From CAWIVH01 sp963839475 (GTDB lineage: Bacteria; Acidobacteriota; UBA6911), in assembly GCA_963839475.1 (NCBI GenBank), contig CAWIVH010000015.1, positions 248,001-312,000 of the forward strand: a stretch of DNA of 64,000 bases, written 5' to 3'. The translations under genes were made by a program, and so were the position numbers. The notes below the pieces were generated by a model. It saw only the letters and a program-made list of their open reading frames with translations. It made no database searches and had not been told where the DNA came from. Below are positions 52,261-60,672 of this stretch, piece after piece. Position 1 is the stretch's first letter; each line of letters opens with the position of its first letter.

Positions 52261-52318
52261 TTCGCCCTTTTCTAACCACACCGCGGCACCAGCTCCGGAT
52301 CGTGGCTTCGCGCAAATT

Positions 52319-53254
52319 TCAAAGCGGTTTGATCAAGATGTTTCTCCAGCGGCAAGCTGCGCCGGGGGCCCAACGATCCTTGCCAAGGATATCTCCCGGC
52401 CCGTTACTGTGGACCTCCAGGGAAATATTGCCGCGGCGGCCCAGACGAGCCGCTACCGCCTGCTTGTCGAAACCCGGCCACACGATCTTGGACGAATCCA
52501 TTTCAGCGATTTTTGTACCGTTAATCCAGGTCGTCAAATAGGGAAACTCACCTTCGCAGCGGATTTTGAACGTGTTCCAGTCGCCGAACTTCCAGGCCTT
52601 CAAAAAATCCTCAACGGGGCACGCATAAGCCAGGAGTCGGCGCTTTTCTTCAGTCACCGGCTGGATGGCTTTCAAGGGATCGGCCTCCTTCAATCCAATC
52701 GGTTTCCCCTTGTCATCGAAAACCGCCGTGAAGCAATACGGCATTGCGTGAAAACCACCCAGGCCATTTCCGTAAAAGCTTCCTATGCCGCCATCGCGGC
52801 GGTGGTCGCAGAGAATCTGAAAGCCGACATTCCCCGCTGGTACGGTTCGGACGTATACCCCTGTGTCAACAGCCCAATCGGGCTTTGCGTCGATCAGCAA
52901 TTCGAAGTCGCCAAAGGTTTCTTCAGTCACCAGGTATCCGCCAAGTCCCGAACCGGGCGAGTCCTGCTCCCCGACGAGGATCCCATCCTGAACCGTCCAC
53001 TTCGCCAGACTCGTCAACGATCGCTCGTAAAACGAATCGGTCTTTGCATCTTGTCCGCTGTTTGCCCGCCTGTTGGGTTGCGGCCGCGGCATGGAACGCC
53101 AGCCGGCCAGTGTCTTGCCGTCAAAAAGAGGACGAAATCCTTGCGGCACTTGTTCCCCGGCAAGGCTTTTCATGTCGAGATTCCATAAAAGGCCCGAAGC
53201 GACAAGCGTAGAACTCGCGCGGATGAAATTACGACGTGAGTTGTGACTTTTCAA
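52319..53254 (-). CDS. Tat-exported DUF1080 (3-keto-disaccharide hydrolase-type) protein
   Basis: 311-residue DUF1080 protein with a Tat signal (NSRRNFIRASSTLVASGLLW). The concanavalin-like beta-sandwich is recognised from GFRPLFDGKTLAGW (about residue 39), KWTVQDGILVGEQDSPGSG, TEETFGDFELLIDAKPDWAVDTGVYVR, CDHRRDGGIGSFYG, WNTFKIRCEG and LTTWINGTKIAEMDSS. Recent work links this family to hydrolysis or lyase cleavage of 3-keto-glycosides made by dehydrogenases. Its presence near GMC, Gfo/Idh/MocA and isomerase genes supports the same theme here. It is divergent from the oxidoreductase gene at 53628; the 373-base gap between them holds no gene I can support. Confidence 0.88.
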   Translation of the reverse strand: MKSHNSRRNFIRASSTLVASGLLWNLDMKSLAGEQVPQGFRPLFDGKTLAGWRSMPRPQPNRRANSGQDAKTDSFYERSLTSLAKWTVQDGILVGEQDSPGSGLGGYLVTEETFGDFELLIDAKPDWAVDTGVYVRTVPAGNVGFQILCDHRRDGGIGSFYGNGLGGFHAMPYCFTAVFDDKGKPIGLKEADPLKAIQPVTEEKRRLLAYACPVEDFLKAWKFGDWNTFKIRCEGEFPYLTTWINGTKIAEMDSSKIVWPGFDKQAVAARLGRRGNISLEVHSNGPGDILGKDRWAPGAACRWRNILIKPL

Positions 53255-53627
53255 TTACCCTCCTTCGCAGGCATGTGCGGTCGTGGTTGCATTCAGGAAT
53301 CTCCCACCGATTGGAATGGCGGCACCCTCAGGAACATTCCTTGTTGAGCTGGCACTAACTTGTAAGCTCGTGCCGGGACATAATCAACAAGAAACCGAAA
53401 ATTCCGGCCTTCCAGAATCTGATGCCCTGGTGGGCGCCGCGTGCAAATGGATTGATTTCCGGTCAGGCCCACATCTCTTCTCGATCCCGATCCGATGCTG
53501 TGACGGAGAAGCGAATCAGGCCTTATCGACCGGGGCGCGCCCAGACACAATAGAAGTTGGAGAGAAATTCATAGGAACACATGAGAAAGTGTAGCCAGCC
53601 GGCGCGTTTGCTTTTATGATAGGGACC
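53255..53627. other. Divergent intergenic region, no gene recognised
   Basis: This 373-base region lies between the divergent DUF1080 and Gfo/Idh/MocA genes. Both strands have short open frames with Cys- and Pro-rich, non-family-like translations, so I do not call a gene. It is the natural place for control of both units, but I cannot pick out an operator or promoter with confidence. Confidence 0.5.
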
Positions 53628-54644
53628 ATGAAAATCGGCGTGCTTGGCTTGGGCTTCATGGGAAGTACTCACCTCCAGGGCTACAGCAGGATCCCGCAGG
53701 CGGAACTGTCGGCCGTCATGGATGGAAATGACACAAGGCTCTCCGGCGACCTGAGCTCGATCCAGGGGAACCTGGGAGGGCCGGGCCTCAAAATGGACTT
53801 TTCCGGTCTGAAAAAATACCGGACGGTCGATGCCATTCTCGGCGATCCTGAAATTGAAGCGGTCGACATTTGTCTGCCTACCCACCTGCATGCGCGCACG
53901 GCGATTCAGGCTCTGCGCGCAGGGAAACATGTTCTGTGCGAAAAGCCGATGGCGCTGGATGGCAACGAAGCCGACAGCATGATCGCTGAAGCCGGGCGGG
54001 CCGGCAAAGTCCTGATGATCGCACAGGTTCTGCGCTTCTTTCCCGCTTACCGCGAGCTATCGCGACTGGTCAAGTCGGGGCAACTCGGCCGGATCCGATC
54101 AGCTTTCTTCCGCCGCAGGACCTCGGTCCCGACCTGGGGACCGTGGGAGATGAACAAGAGCCAAAGCGGCGGCGGCATCTTTGACCTTCTGATTCACGAC
54201 GTGGATCAAAGCCAGCTTCTCTTCGGCATGCCCGAGGCAATCTCTTCCACCGGGCATGAAGATATGGCCCGAGGAATCGATACTATCGTCTCCCAGTTTC
54301 ACTACCCCGGCATCGGAGATGTCACGATCACAGGCGGCTGGTACCACCTGGGCGAATATCCTTTTTCCATGGAATTCACCGTGGCCGGGGACGGAGGCGT
54401 GGTGGAATACAGTTCCGCCGGCCGGCCCATCACCGTTTACTGGTCCGACGGTCGGAAGGAATTGCTCGCGCCGGAGGAAAAAGACGGGTACCAGGCAGAG
54501 GTGGAATATTTCCTCGACTGCTGCATCAAGGGCTGCCGGCCGGAAGAATGCCTGCCTGAAGAATCATCTCTGTCGGTCAAGCTGACCAAGCTCATGGTCG
54601 ATGCCCGCGACAGGAAAGGAGAGAAGCTAACATGCCGGTTCTGA
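53628..54644 (+). CDS. Cytoplasmic Gfo/Idh/MocA oxidoreductase
   Basis: 338-residue oxidoreductase without a signal peptide. The start MKIGVLGLGFMGSTHLQGY has the NAD(P)-binding GxGxxG, and the substrate-side motif VLCEKPMALDG (about residue 104) has the family's conserved EKP Lys. The second domain carries GGGIFDLLIHDVDQSQLLFG with the conserved D-x3-H. ATG 53628 is chosen because GGGA lies just upstream, but 53616 is also in frame. It overlaps the next gene (an isomerase) by 13 bases. Relatives oxidise inositols, sugars and sugar phosphates, often at C3. It is the first gene of the + strand cluster to 60615. Confidence 0.87.
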   Translation: MKIGVLGLGFMGSTHLQGYSRIPQAELSAVMDGNDTRLSGDLSSIQGNLGGPGLKMDFSGLKKYRTVDAILGDPEIEAVDICLPTHLHARTAIQALRAGKHVLCEKPMALDGNEADSMIAEAGRAGKVLMIAQVLRFFPAYRELSRLVKSGQLGRIRSAFFRRRTSVPTWGPWEMNKSQSGGGIFDLLIHDVDQSQLLFGMPEAISSTGHEDMARGIDTIVSQFHYPGIGDVTITGGWYHLGEYPFSMEFTVAGDGGVVEYSSAGRPITVYWSDGRKELLAPEEKDGYQAEVEYFLDCCIKGCRPEECLPEESSLSVKLTKLMVDARDRKGEKLTCRF

Positions 54645-55501
54645 GAAACATGGAGATCGGGCTCATGTTCTGGGGGGAAAGGAATCCCCGGCTTGCGGTT
54701 CGCGGAGTCAAGTCGCTGGGACTTCGTTGCGGCCAGCTCGGTATCGCCGGCCACGTGCCCATCCCCGAGGTTGCTCCTCATTGGAAAGCTGTTCTGGCCG
54801 AAGAAGATTTTGCTGTGACGACGGTTTTTGCGGCCCACACGGGAGAAAGTTATGCCGACATCCCGACCGTGCAGAGAACCGTAGGATTCATACCCGCGGC
54901 GACGCGAGCTGCCCGGGAGGAACGCACTCGCCAGGTCATTGATCTGGCTGCCGAACTTGGGGTGCCTGCTTTCGCCTGTCATATCGGCTTTGTTCCGGAG
55001 AACCGGGAAGACCCGGATTACGTTGCCGTGCGCGACATCGTGCGGCGCATCTGCGATTACACGGCGCAACGCCGAATGATCTGCGCCCTCGAAACCGGGC
55101 AGGAAACGGCGCTTGCCCTGAAGGCCTTTATCGTAGATGTCGGCCGGGACAACTTGCGCATCAATTTCGATCCCGCGAACCTGATTTTGTATGGCACTTC
55201 CGATCCCATTCAGGCGCTCGACGTGCTTGCCCGGTGGGTTCACTCGGTTCACGTGAAAGACGGCAACTGGCCGCCTGCAGACAAGCCGGGCTCCCTCGGC
55301 ACCGAGATGCCGCTCGGGCAAGGCTCGGTTGGAATCGACCGGTTTGTGGCCAAGCTCAAAGAAATTGGCTACACAGGTCCTTTGACCATCGAACGCGAGG
55401 TTTCTCTGGAACAGGAAATAGATGACCGGCACAAGGAAGGGCTCTCGCATTTGTCGGACATCAAGGATGCCATCCGCCTGCTGGAAAATCTCAGAGGTTA
55501 A
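54632..55501 (+). CDS. Sugar phosphate isomerase/epimerase-like TIM-barrel protein
   Basis: 289-residue xylose-isomerase-like TIM barrel. The metal site is readable: Glu in ICALETGQ (about residue 152), Asp in INFDPANL (about 178), His in VHSVHVKDG (about 207), and Glu in LTIEREV near the C-terminus. It has no signal peptide, unlike the exported paralogue at 42325. It overlaps the upstream Gfo/Idh/MocA gene by 13 bases, a pairing typical of inositol or keto-sugar catabolism (dehydrogenase followed by an isomerase or dehydratase). The next gene starts 127 bases later. Exact reaction unknown. Confidence 0.87.
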   Translation: MPVLRNMEIGLMFWGERNPRLAVRGVKSLGLRCGQLGIAGHVPIPEVAPHWKAVLAEEDFAVTTVFAAHTGESYADIPTVQRTVGFIPAATRAAREERTRQVIDLAAELGVPAFACHIGFVPENREDPDYVAVRDIVRRICDYTAQRRMICALETGQETALALKAFIVDVGRDNLRINFDPANLILYGTSDPIQALDVLARWVHSVHVKDGNWPPADKPGSLGTEMPLGQGSVGIDRFVAKLKEIGYTGPLTIEREVSLEQEIDDRHKEGLSHLSDIKDAIRLLENLRG

Positions 55502-55628
55502 TCGCGCTTCAGTTTGCCCGTCTGGAAAGGTCATCCGGAATCCTGACGGCTGAAGTTTAAAAATCGCGAAGGTCTCAGAGATCGCAAAGCCGCCCTATTG
55601 CTCCGCATGTGAATTCAGCGAGGCAAGC

Positions 55629-56810
55629 ATGAATGTTGCGAAAGCAATGGTTGTCAAATCCGGAAAAATACTGCTCCCTGACGGAAATACCTGCATCGGG
55701 GATGTGCAGGTATGGGATGGTAAGATTGTGCAGATAGGTCCGAACCTCGGGGCGGATTTCGAAATCGACGCAGCGGGAGGGTGGATACTTCCGGGTTTGA
55801 TCGACCTGCACACCCATGGCATTCACACGACCTCGGCTGAATCAGGGTCGCTGATCGAGTTTTCCCGGTTCGAAGCTTCCCACGGAACGACCACGTTCTA
55901 TCCGACCCTGTTCTGCGCCGCGGAGGAAAGCGCGCGGCAGATGGAACGCCATCTGGGCGAATCGGATCAATTGCGCCTCACACCACAGGTGGGAGGTTTC
56001 CGGCTCGAGGCGCCCTACCTCGCCATTGCCAGCGGCGGCTCGTCGAGAGCTCTCGCTCCCATCTCGGCCGCCACCACTGGGCTGCTGCTTGCCTCAGGCC
56101 ATGGAAACATCAAGATCTGGGACATCTCGCCCGAACTGCCCGGCGCGCCGGAGCTGGTCCGACGTCTGGCGGATGAGGGGATAGTCTGCAGCATCGCTCA
56201 CACACGCGCGACCATCGCGCAAGCCCGCGCCGTGGTGGAAGCCGGGACGCGGCTGGCGACTCATCTCTTTGACGTTTTCTACTACATGCCGGAGGTGAGC
56301 GATCCCGACCCTGACATTTTCGGGGCCTGCATGCTCGATTACCTCCTCATGGAAGACAGGCTGACCTGCGAGATTATCGGGGACGGACTCCACGTGGATC
56401 CGCTGAATGTGGAAAAGACCTTCCGCTGCAAACCGGCTGGGAAACTTGCTTTCGTCACCGACAGCAACACCGGCGCGGGCCTTCAGCCAGGTCGATATAT
56501 ACTTCCCGGCGATTGGGGGAACGTCCAGATTGACGGCCCCAACAGCGGTGTAAGGCTTCTGGACCGGGAGATGATCCTTGGAGGAAGCGCGCTCACTCCG
56601 CTGGACAGCTTCCGCAATGTCATCCGCCTGTTCCACAGGGATATCCACACCGCCAGCCATGTGTGGTCGCGGAATCCTGCCCGCCTGATGGGATTGAACA
56701 AAGGCGAGATTCTGCCAGGCAAAGATGCGGATTTGATCTTATTGGACGACGAGCTCAATTTGAGGTTCACCATCGCGGCCGGCACGGTCGTGTATGAGGG
56801 GGCGGCTTAA
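55629..56810 (+). CDS. N-acetylglucosamine-6-phosphate deacetylase-like protein
   Basis: 393-residue amidohydrolase similar to NagA, which removes acetyl from GlcNAc-6-P. Conserved sites visible are the DLHTHG metal loop (residues 57-62), HGTTTFYPTLFC, RLEAPYLA with the zinc-ligand Glu, IAHTRATIAQA, GTRLATHLFD with the metal/substrate His, DGLHVDP, and FVTDSNTGAG with the catalytic Asp. Two changes from classical NagA are EAP for EGP and THLFD for THLYN, so the substrate may differ. The last residues MGLNKGEILPGKDADLILLD are typical. The gene sits six bases before an open frame leading into the aminotransferase gene. Confidence 0.86.
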   Translation: MNVAKAMVVKSGKILLPDGNTCIGDVQVWDGKIVQIGPNLGADFEIDAAGGWILPGLIDLHTHGIHTTSAESGSLIEFSRFEASHGTTTFYPTLFCAAEESARQMERHLGESDQLRLTPQVGGFRLEAPYLAIASGGSSRALAPISAATTGLLLASGHGNIKIWDISPELPGAPELVRRLADEGIVCSIAHTRATIAQARAVVEAGTRLATHLFDVFYYMPEVSDPDPDIFGACMLDYLLMEDRLTCEIIGDGLHVDPLNVEKTFRCKPAGKLAFVTDSNTGAGLQPGRYILPGDWGNVQIDGPNSGVRLLDREMILGGSALTPLDSFRNVIRLFHRDIHTASHVWSRNPARLMGLNKGEILPGKDADLILLDDELNLRFTIAAGTVVYEGAA

Positions 56811-56897
56811 TTTGGATTGCAGGTCCGGGGGGCTCCTGCGTTCATCTATTATTGTCTATTATCCTTTGTTTGCATTTTGTCCGATCGGGAGGAAAGA

Positions 56898-58229
56898 ATG
56901 GCCGAAAAACTGGCGATTGCCGATGGGATCCCTGTCCTGAAGCGAACTGACTATCAAAATTGGCCCATTATTACCGATGATGACCGGCGGCTGATCAACG
57001 AGGTGCTCGACAGCGGCATTGTTGCCGGGGGAACCGCGCCACAGGTGACTGCGCTGGAAAGGGAGTGGGCAGATTATGTAGGCTGCCGGCACTGCCTGAC
57101 CACAACCAGCGGCACCGCAGCGCTCCATATGGCGCTCGCTGCCGTGGGAGTCGGGCCGGGAGATGAAGTGATTACCTCCGCCTTCACCTTCCTCGCATCC
57201 GCGTCGTGTGCGCTGCACCAGAACGCCATTCCTGTGTTCGTGGACATTGATCCTCGCACCTACAACATGGATCCCGGCAAGCTTGAAGCGGCCATCACGG
57301 AGCGCACCAAGGTCATTATTCCTGTGCACATTCAGGGGCTGCCGGCGGATATGGACCCGATTCTGAAAATAGCCAGGAAGAACAACCTGTTCGTGGTCGA
57401 GGACGCCTGCCAGGCGCACGGCGCTTTGTACAACGGCCGGAAAGTAGGGTCCATCGGTGACGTAGGGACATTCAGCATGAACAACTTCAAGAACCTGTGC
57501 GGGGGCGAAGGGGGGCTTTTCACCACCGACAACGAAACCTATCTGAAAAAAGGGATGCTCATCCGCTGCTTCGGCGACGAGGTAGACGAGGTCAGCCACC
57601 GGCGCCTCTACAATGCCTCCATCCTGGGCTATATGTACCGGAACCAGGAATTGCCGGCGGCGCTGGCCCGCGGGCAGTTGATGCATCTGGAGGAGCGCAA
57701 CGAGGTGCGGATTGCCAATGCCGCTTACCTGAGCCGCGAACTTGGCCGGATTCCCGGTGTGATTCCCCCCTATTGCCCGCCCGGCTGCAGGCACGTCTAT
57801 TTCATGTACAACGTCCGCTTCGATCCGGCCGCTGCAGGTGTAGAATGTGAACCCCGCCGTTTCCGCATCGCGGTGGAAAAAGCACTCTATAAAGAGGGAA
57901 TGCTGGTAGGGCAGTGGCAAACGATGCCCGTGCCCGCCCAGGATATTTTCCAGAGCCAGCTGGGCTATGGCCAGTCCAACTATCCGTGGGCGGTGAATAA
58001 GGCCAAGGGGATTCAATATCGGTACAATGCTGACGATTATCCGGTTGCCCGGATGCTTTGCGACACCTATACGGTGGTTCATGGGATTCATGCGCCCAAT
58101 GGCATGGAGCTGATGAAGAAATTCGTGGAGGCGTTTCATAAAGTGTTCCATAACCTGGGCCAGGCTCTGGACCATGCTGATGATCCGATTTATCCCGGCG
58201 CCGACGGCAGGTTGTACGGCGCCGCTTGA
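56898..58229 (+). CDS. DegT/DnrJ/EryC1/StrS-type sugar aminotransferase
   Basis: 443-residue PLP-dependent aminotransferase of the sugar/cyclitol class. The start MAEKLAIADGIPVLKRTDY follows a good GGGAGGAAAG site; a longer frame back to 56817 is not supported. Motifs are the TTTSGTAALHMAL phosphate-binding loop, GDEVITSAFTFLAS, VEDACQAHGA with the PLP-nitrogen Asp, and FSMNNFKNLCGGEGG, where the Lys forms the Schiff base. Family members put an amino group on a keto sugar or keto cyclitol, usually with Glu or Gln as donor. Placed between NagA-like and dehydrogenase genes it suggests amino-sugar interconversion. The natural substrate is not known. Confidence 0.9.
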   Translation: MAEKLAIADGIPVLKRTDYQNWPIITDDDRRLINEVLDSGIVAGGTAPQVTALEREWADYVGCRHCLTTTSGTAALHMALAAVGVGPGDEVITSAFTFLASASCALHQNAIPVFVDIDPRTYNMDPGKLEAAITERTKVIIPVHIQGLPADMDPILKIARKNNLFVVEDACQAHGALYNGRKVGSIGDVGTFSMNNFKNLCGGEGGLFTTDNETYLKKGMLIRCFGDEVDEVSHRRLYNASILGYMYRNQELPAALARGQLMHLEERNEVRIANAAYLSRELGRIPGVIPPYCPPGCRHVYFMYNVRFDPAAAGVECEPRRFRIAVEKALYKEGMLVGQWQTMPVPAQDIFQSQLGYGQSNYPWAVNKAKGIQYRYNADDYPVARMLCDTYTVVHGIHAPNGMELMKKFVEAFHKVFHNLGQALDHADDPIYPGADGRLYGAA

Positions 58230-58242
58230 GAAGGAGGGGATC

Positions 58243-59280
58243 GTGAAAAGCCGAGGGCTGTGGGGGAAAAAAATCCTGGACATCCAGGAGCGGGAAACCG
58301 AAATCCCGTCCCCGGGCGAGAACCATGTCATCGTGAAGATCCGAGCCTGCGGAGTGTGCGGCACGGATCTCAACTTCCTGCGTGACTGGGCCGGCGACCC
58401 GATGCCGCTGGGGCATGAGATCGCCGCGGAGGTTGTGGAGGTGGGCAAAAGCGTCACCACCGTCCAACCCGGGGACCGCGTGATCGTCGAAGACTGCACC
58501 ATGTGCGGCACCTGCGATAGCTGCAAGGCCGGGCATCCGGAATTCTGCCGCAACATGTTCACCATGGAAGGGCAGCCCGGCATGGGACAATTCATGTCGG
58601 TGCGCCATAACTCGCTGGTCAAATTCGAGGGGCTGGACTTTGTTTCAGCCTGTTTGACCGAGCCTCTGGCGGTGAGCCTGACCGCGGTGATCGGTTCAGA
58701 GATTCCGCTGGGTGGAAGCGTTGCGGTTTTAGGATCGGGCCCATTAGGGCTTATGGCAGCAAAGCTGGCCAGACTCCGGGGAGCGGGATTTGTGGCCATG
58801 ACCGGCACGAGCGGCGAAAACGCGCGCAACCAGGCACGAAAGGCACTGGCGGCGGAGTTCGGCTGTGACCTGTTCCTGGAGGCAGGGAAGCAGGATGTTG
58901 AGGAGGAAATCAAGAGGCGGCTTCCGAACGGCGTCGACCGCGTCATCGTAAGTTCGCCCCCCCGCAGCATCCAGGATGCGCTCAAGATTGTGCGTTTCGG
59001 CGGCATGATCAACTTCTTCGGCTTGAACCTTGGCGGTCAGAGCTTCATCAACGTCGACATCAACGACCTGGTCTTCCGGAAAATCACGTTGCGGCCGACT
59101 TTTGCGGAGCCTGCCATTAACTTTCCGGTTTCCAACCGTCTGCTAAAGGATGGCCTGATCAATGCCCGCGCTCTCATTACACACACCTTCGGATTTGAGG
59201 ATGCCCGTAAGATCCTCAGTGCGGCTCTGGATGGCAGCCAGCCCATCGTCAAGGCTGTAATGACGCCGGATGGACTATAA
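58243..59280 (+). CDS. Zinc-dependent medium-chain alcohol/polyol dehydrogenase
   Basis: 345-residue MDR dehydrogenase. The catalytic-zinc block RACGVCGTDLNFL, the GHEIAAEV block, and the structural-zinc lobe CTMCGTCDSCKAGHPEFC are all present, and the Rossmann motif reads VAVLGSGPLGLMA. The GTG at 58243 is chosen because GGAGGGG lies just before it and 13 bases after the aminotransferase stop; an upstream ATG inside the previous gene would add a meaningless tail. It resembles sorbitol/threonine-type dehydrogenases and 2-deoxy-scyllo-inosamine-type enzymes. It probably oxidises a hydroxyl of the sugar or cyclitol handled by the neighbouring aminotransferase. Confidence 0.9.
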   Translation: MKSRGLWGKKILDIQERETEIPSPGENHVIVKIRACGVCGTDLNFLRDWAGDPMPLGHEIAAEVVEVGKSVTTVQPGDRVIVEDCTMCGTCDSCKAGHPEFCRNMFTMEGQPGMGQFMSVRHNSLVKFEGLDFVSACLTEPLAVSLTAVIGSEIPLGGSVAVLGSGPLGLMAAKLARLRGAGFVAMTGTSGENARNQARKALAAEFGCDLFLEAGKQDVEEEIKRRLPNGVDRVIVSSPPRSIQDALKIVRFGGMINFFGLNLGGQSFINVDINDLVFRKITLRPTFAEPAINFPVSNRLLKDGLINARALITHTFGFEDARKILSAALDGSQPIVKAVMTPDGL

Positions 59281-59373
59281 TCCGGATTAACTCGGCGGGG
59301 CCGCGAAGCCTGTCCCGCACGGGGATCAGGGCTCCTGCAATGCCGCCGCCCGTTAGAAAGGAAGCGACAGATT

Positions 59374-60615
59374 ATGTCCAAGGAATTGAATCGAAGGGAG
59401 TTTGTCGGTGCGACATTGGCAGCAACCACCACGGCCATCAGCTTCGCGCGGATTGCGGGCGCCAATGACCGTATTTCCATCGGCATCATCGGGTGTGGCG
59501 ACCGCGGCCGCCAGTCTCATATCAAGGATATCCTGTCGTTTCAAAAGGAAACCAATGTAGAAATCACGGCCGTGTGTGATCCCTGGCGGCAGATGCGGGA
59601 GCAGGCTGCGGCCATGGTAAAAGAAGCCGGCGGCAGCGAACCCGCCCGATTTGTGCACTACCAGGAATTGATTGCACTCAAAAACGTGGATGCGGTGACG
59701 ATTGCAACGCCGGAGCATCAACATTGCACCCAGCTGATTGCCGCGGTGAAGGCGGGAAAGGATGCCTACATCGAGAAGCCCCTTGCCATGAACATGGATG
59801 AGTTGATTCGGGCGGTAGACACGGTCAAGGAGCAGAAGCGCATCGTGCAAAACGGCACCCAGATCCGGAGCCTGCCCCAGGCGATGGCAGCCCGCGCATT
59901 CATCGCATCCGGCGGGCTGGGGAAGATTCTGAAAGCCGCACAGGCACGCAACGGCTATCGCCCTTACTGGTTCCAGTATGCGGAGCGCTCTTTGAAGGAA
60001 GAGGATGTCGACTGGAAGGCCTTCCTGATGCACCTGGAGCCAAGACCCTTCGACGCCGACCAGTACGCCGGCTGGTACGGCTATCGCGAATTTTCCCGCG
60101 GACCACACACGACTCAAGGCCTGCATTTCATCGATACCGTGCACTCCATTACGGGGTGCGGGGCGCCCAGTCGTGCCGTAGCTCATTTTGGCACCTACCG
60201 GTGGAAGGATAAGAGGACCGTGCCGGATTCCGTCGAGATGATTTTCGAATATCCCGAAGGTTTCATCGTGCGCTACGGCCAATGCTTCGGCAACGGGGCC
60301 GGCCGCGACAACAGGATCTACGGCAGCCGCGGTTCGATGGACTGCAGCAACTGGTCCTGGGATGGAGAATGGCCCATCAGCGGGGAAGGCTCGGAAGAGC
60401 CTGATAAAATTGAGAAAGGCGCCAAACTGCCCCGGGTGGAGAGTGTGCCTCACATGAAGAACTGGCTTGAATGCCTGAGAACACGAAAGCAGCCGAACGC
60501 CCCCATGGAAGCCGGATACGCGCATGCCGTGGCCGGCATCATGGCTGATGAATCCTTCATTCGTGGCAGGCGTATGGGCTATGATCCTGTAAACAGGAAG
60601 ATATACGAAGCTTGA
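59374..60615 (+). CDS. Tat-exported Gfo/Idh/MocA family oxidoreductase
   Basis: 413-residue Gfo/Idh/MocA protein with a Tat signal (LNRREFVGATLAATTTAI). It has the Rossmann motif IGIIGCGDRGRQSH (about residue 37), TIATPEHQHCTQL, and AYIEKPLAMNMDEL with the conserved Lys. A second-domain HTTQGLHFIDTVHSITG block holds the usual His/Asp. GAAAGGAAG lies upstream of the ATG. It is the last gene of the 53628-60615 cluster and the third Gfo/Idh/MocA gene in the window, alongside that at 34154. Exported members probably act on extracellular or periplasmic glycosides, with the nicotinamide carried in the protein. Confidence 0.88.
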   Translation: MSKELNRREFVGATLAATTTAISFARIAGANDRISIGIIGCGDRGRQSHIKDILSFQKETNVEITAVCDPWRQMREQAAAMVKEAGGSEPARFVHYQELIALKNVDAVTIATPEHQHCTQLIAAVKAGKDAYIEKPLAMNMDELIRAVDTVKEQKRIVQNGTQIRSLPQAMAARAFIASGGLGKILKAAQARNGYRPYWFQYAERSLKEEDVDWKAFLMHLEPRPFDADQYAGWYGYREFSRGPHTTQGLHFIDTVHSITGCGAPSRAVAHFGTYRWKDKRTVPDSVEMIFEYPEGFIVRYGQCFGNGAGRDNRIYGSRGSMDCSNWSWDGEWPISGEGSEEPDKIEKGAKLPRVESVPHMKNWLECLRTRKQPNAPMEAGYAHAVAGIMADESFIRGRRMGYDPVNRKIYEA

Positions 60616-60672
60616 GGTTCAGCAGAGTACCTGCAGTTTCCAAATATCATTTCTTAATTCCGGAGGAGCTTA

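Noticed and set aside
53283..53594. 103-codon open frame in the divergent gap
   Set aside because: No ribosome-binding site and no protein-like pattern; likely chance.
56859..59012. A long open frame (717 codons) on the minus strand
   Set aside because: It lies antisense to the DegT aminotransferase and zinc dehydrogenase genes, whose motifs are complete on the plus strand, and its translation is compositionally odd with no recognisable domain.
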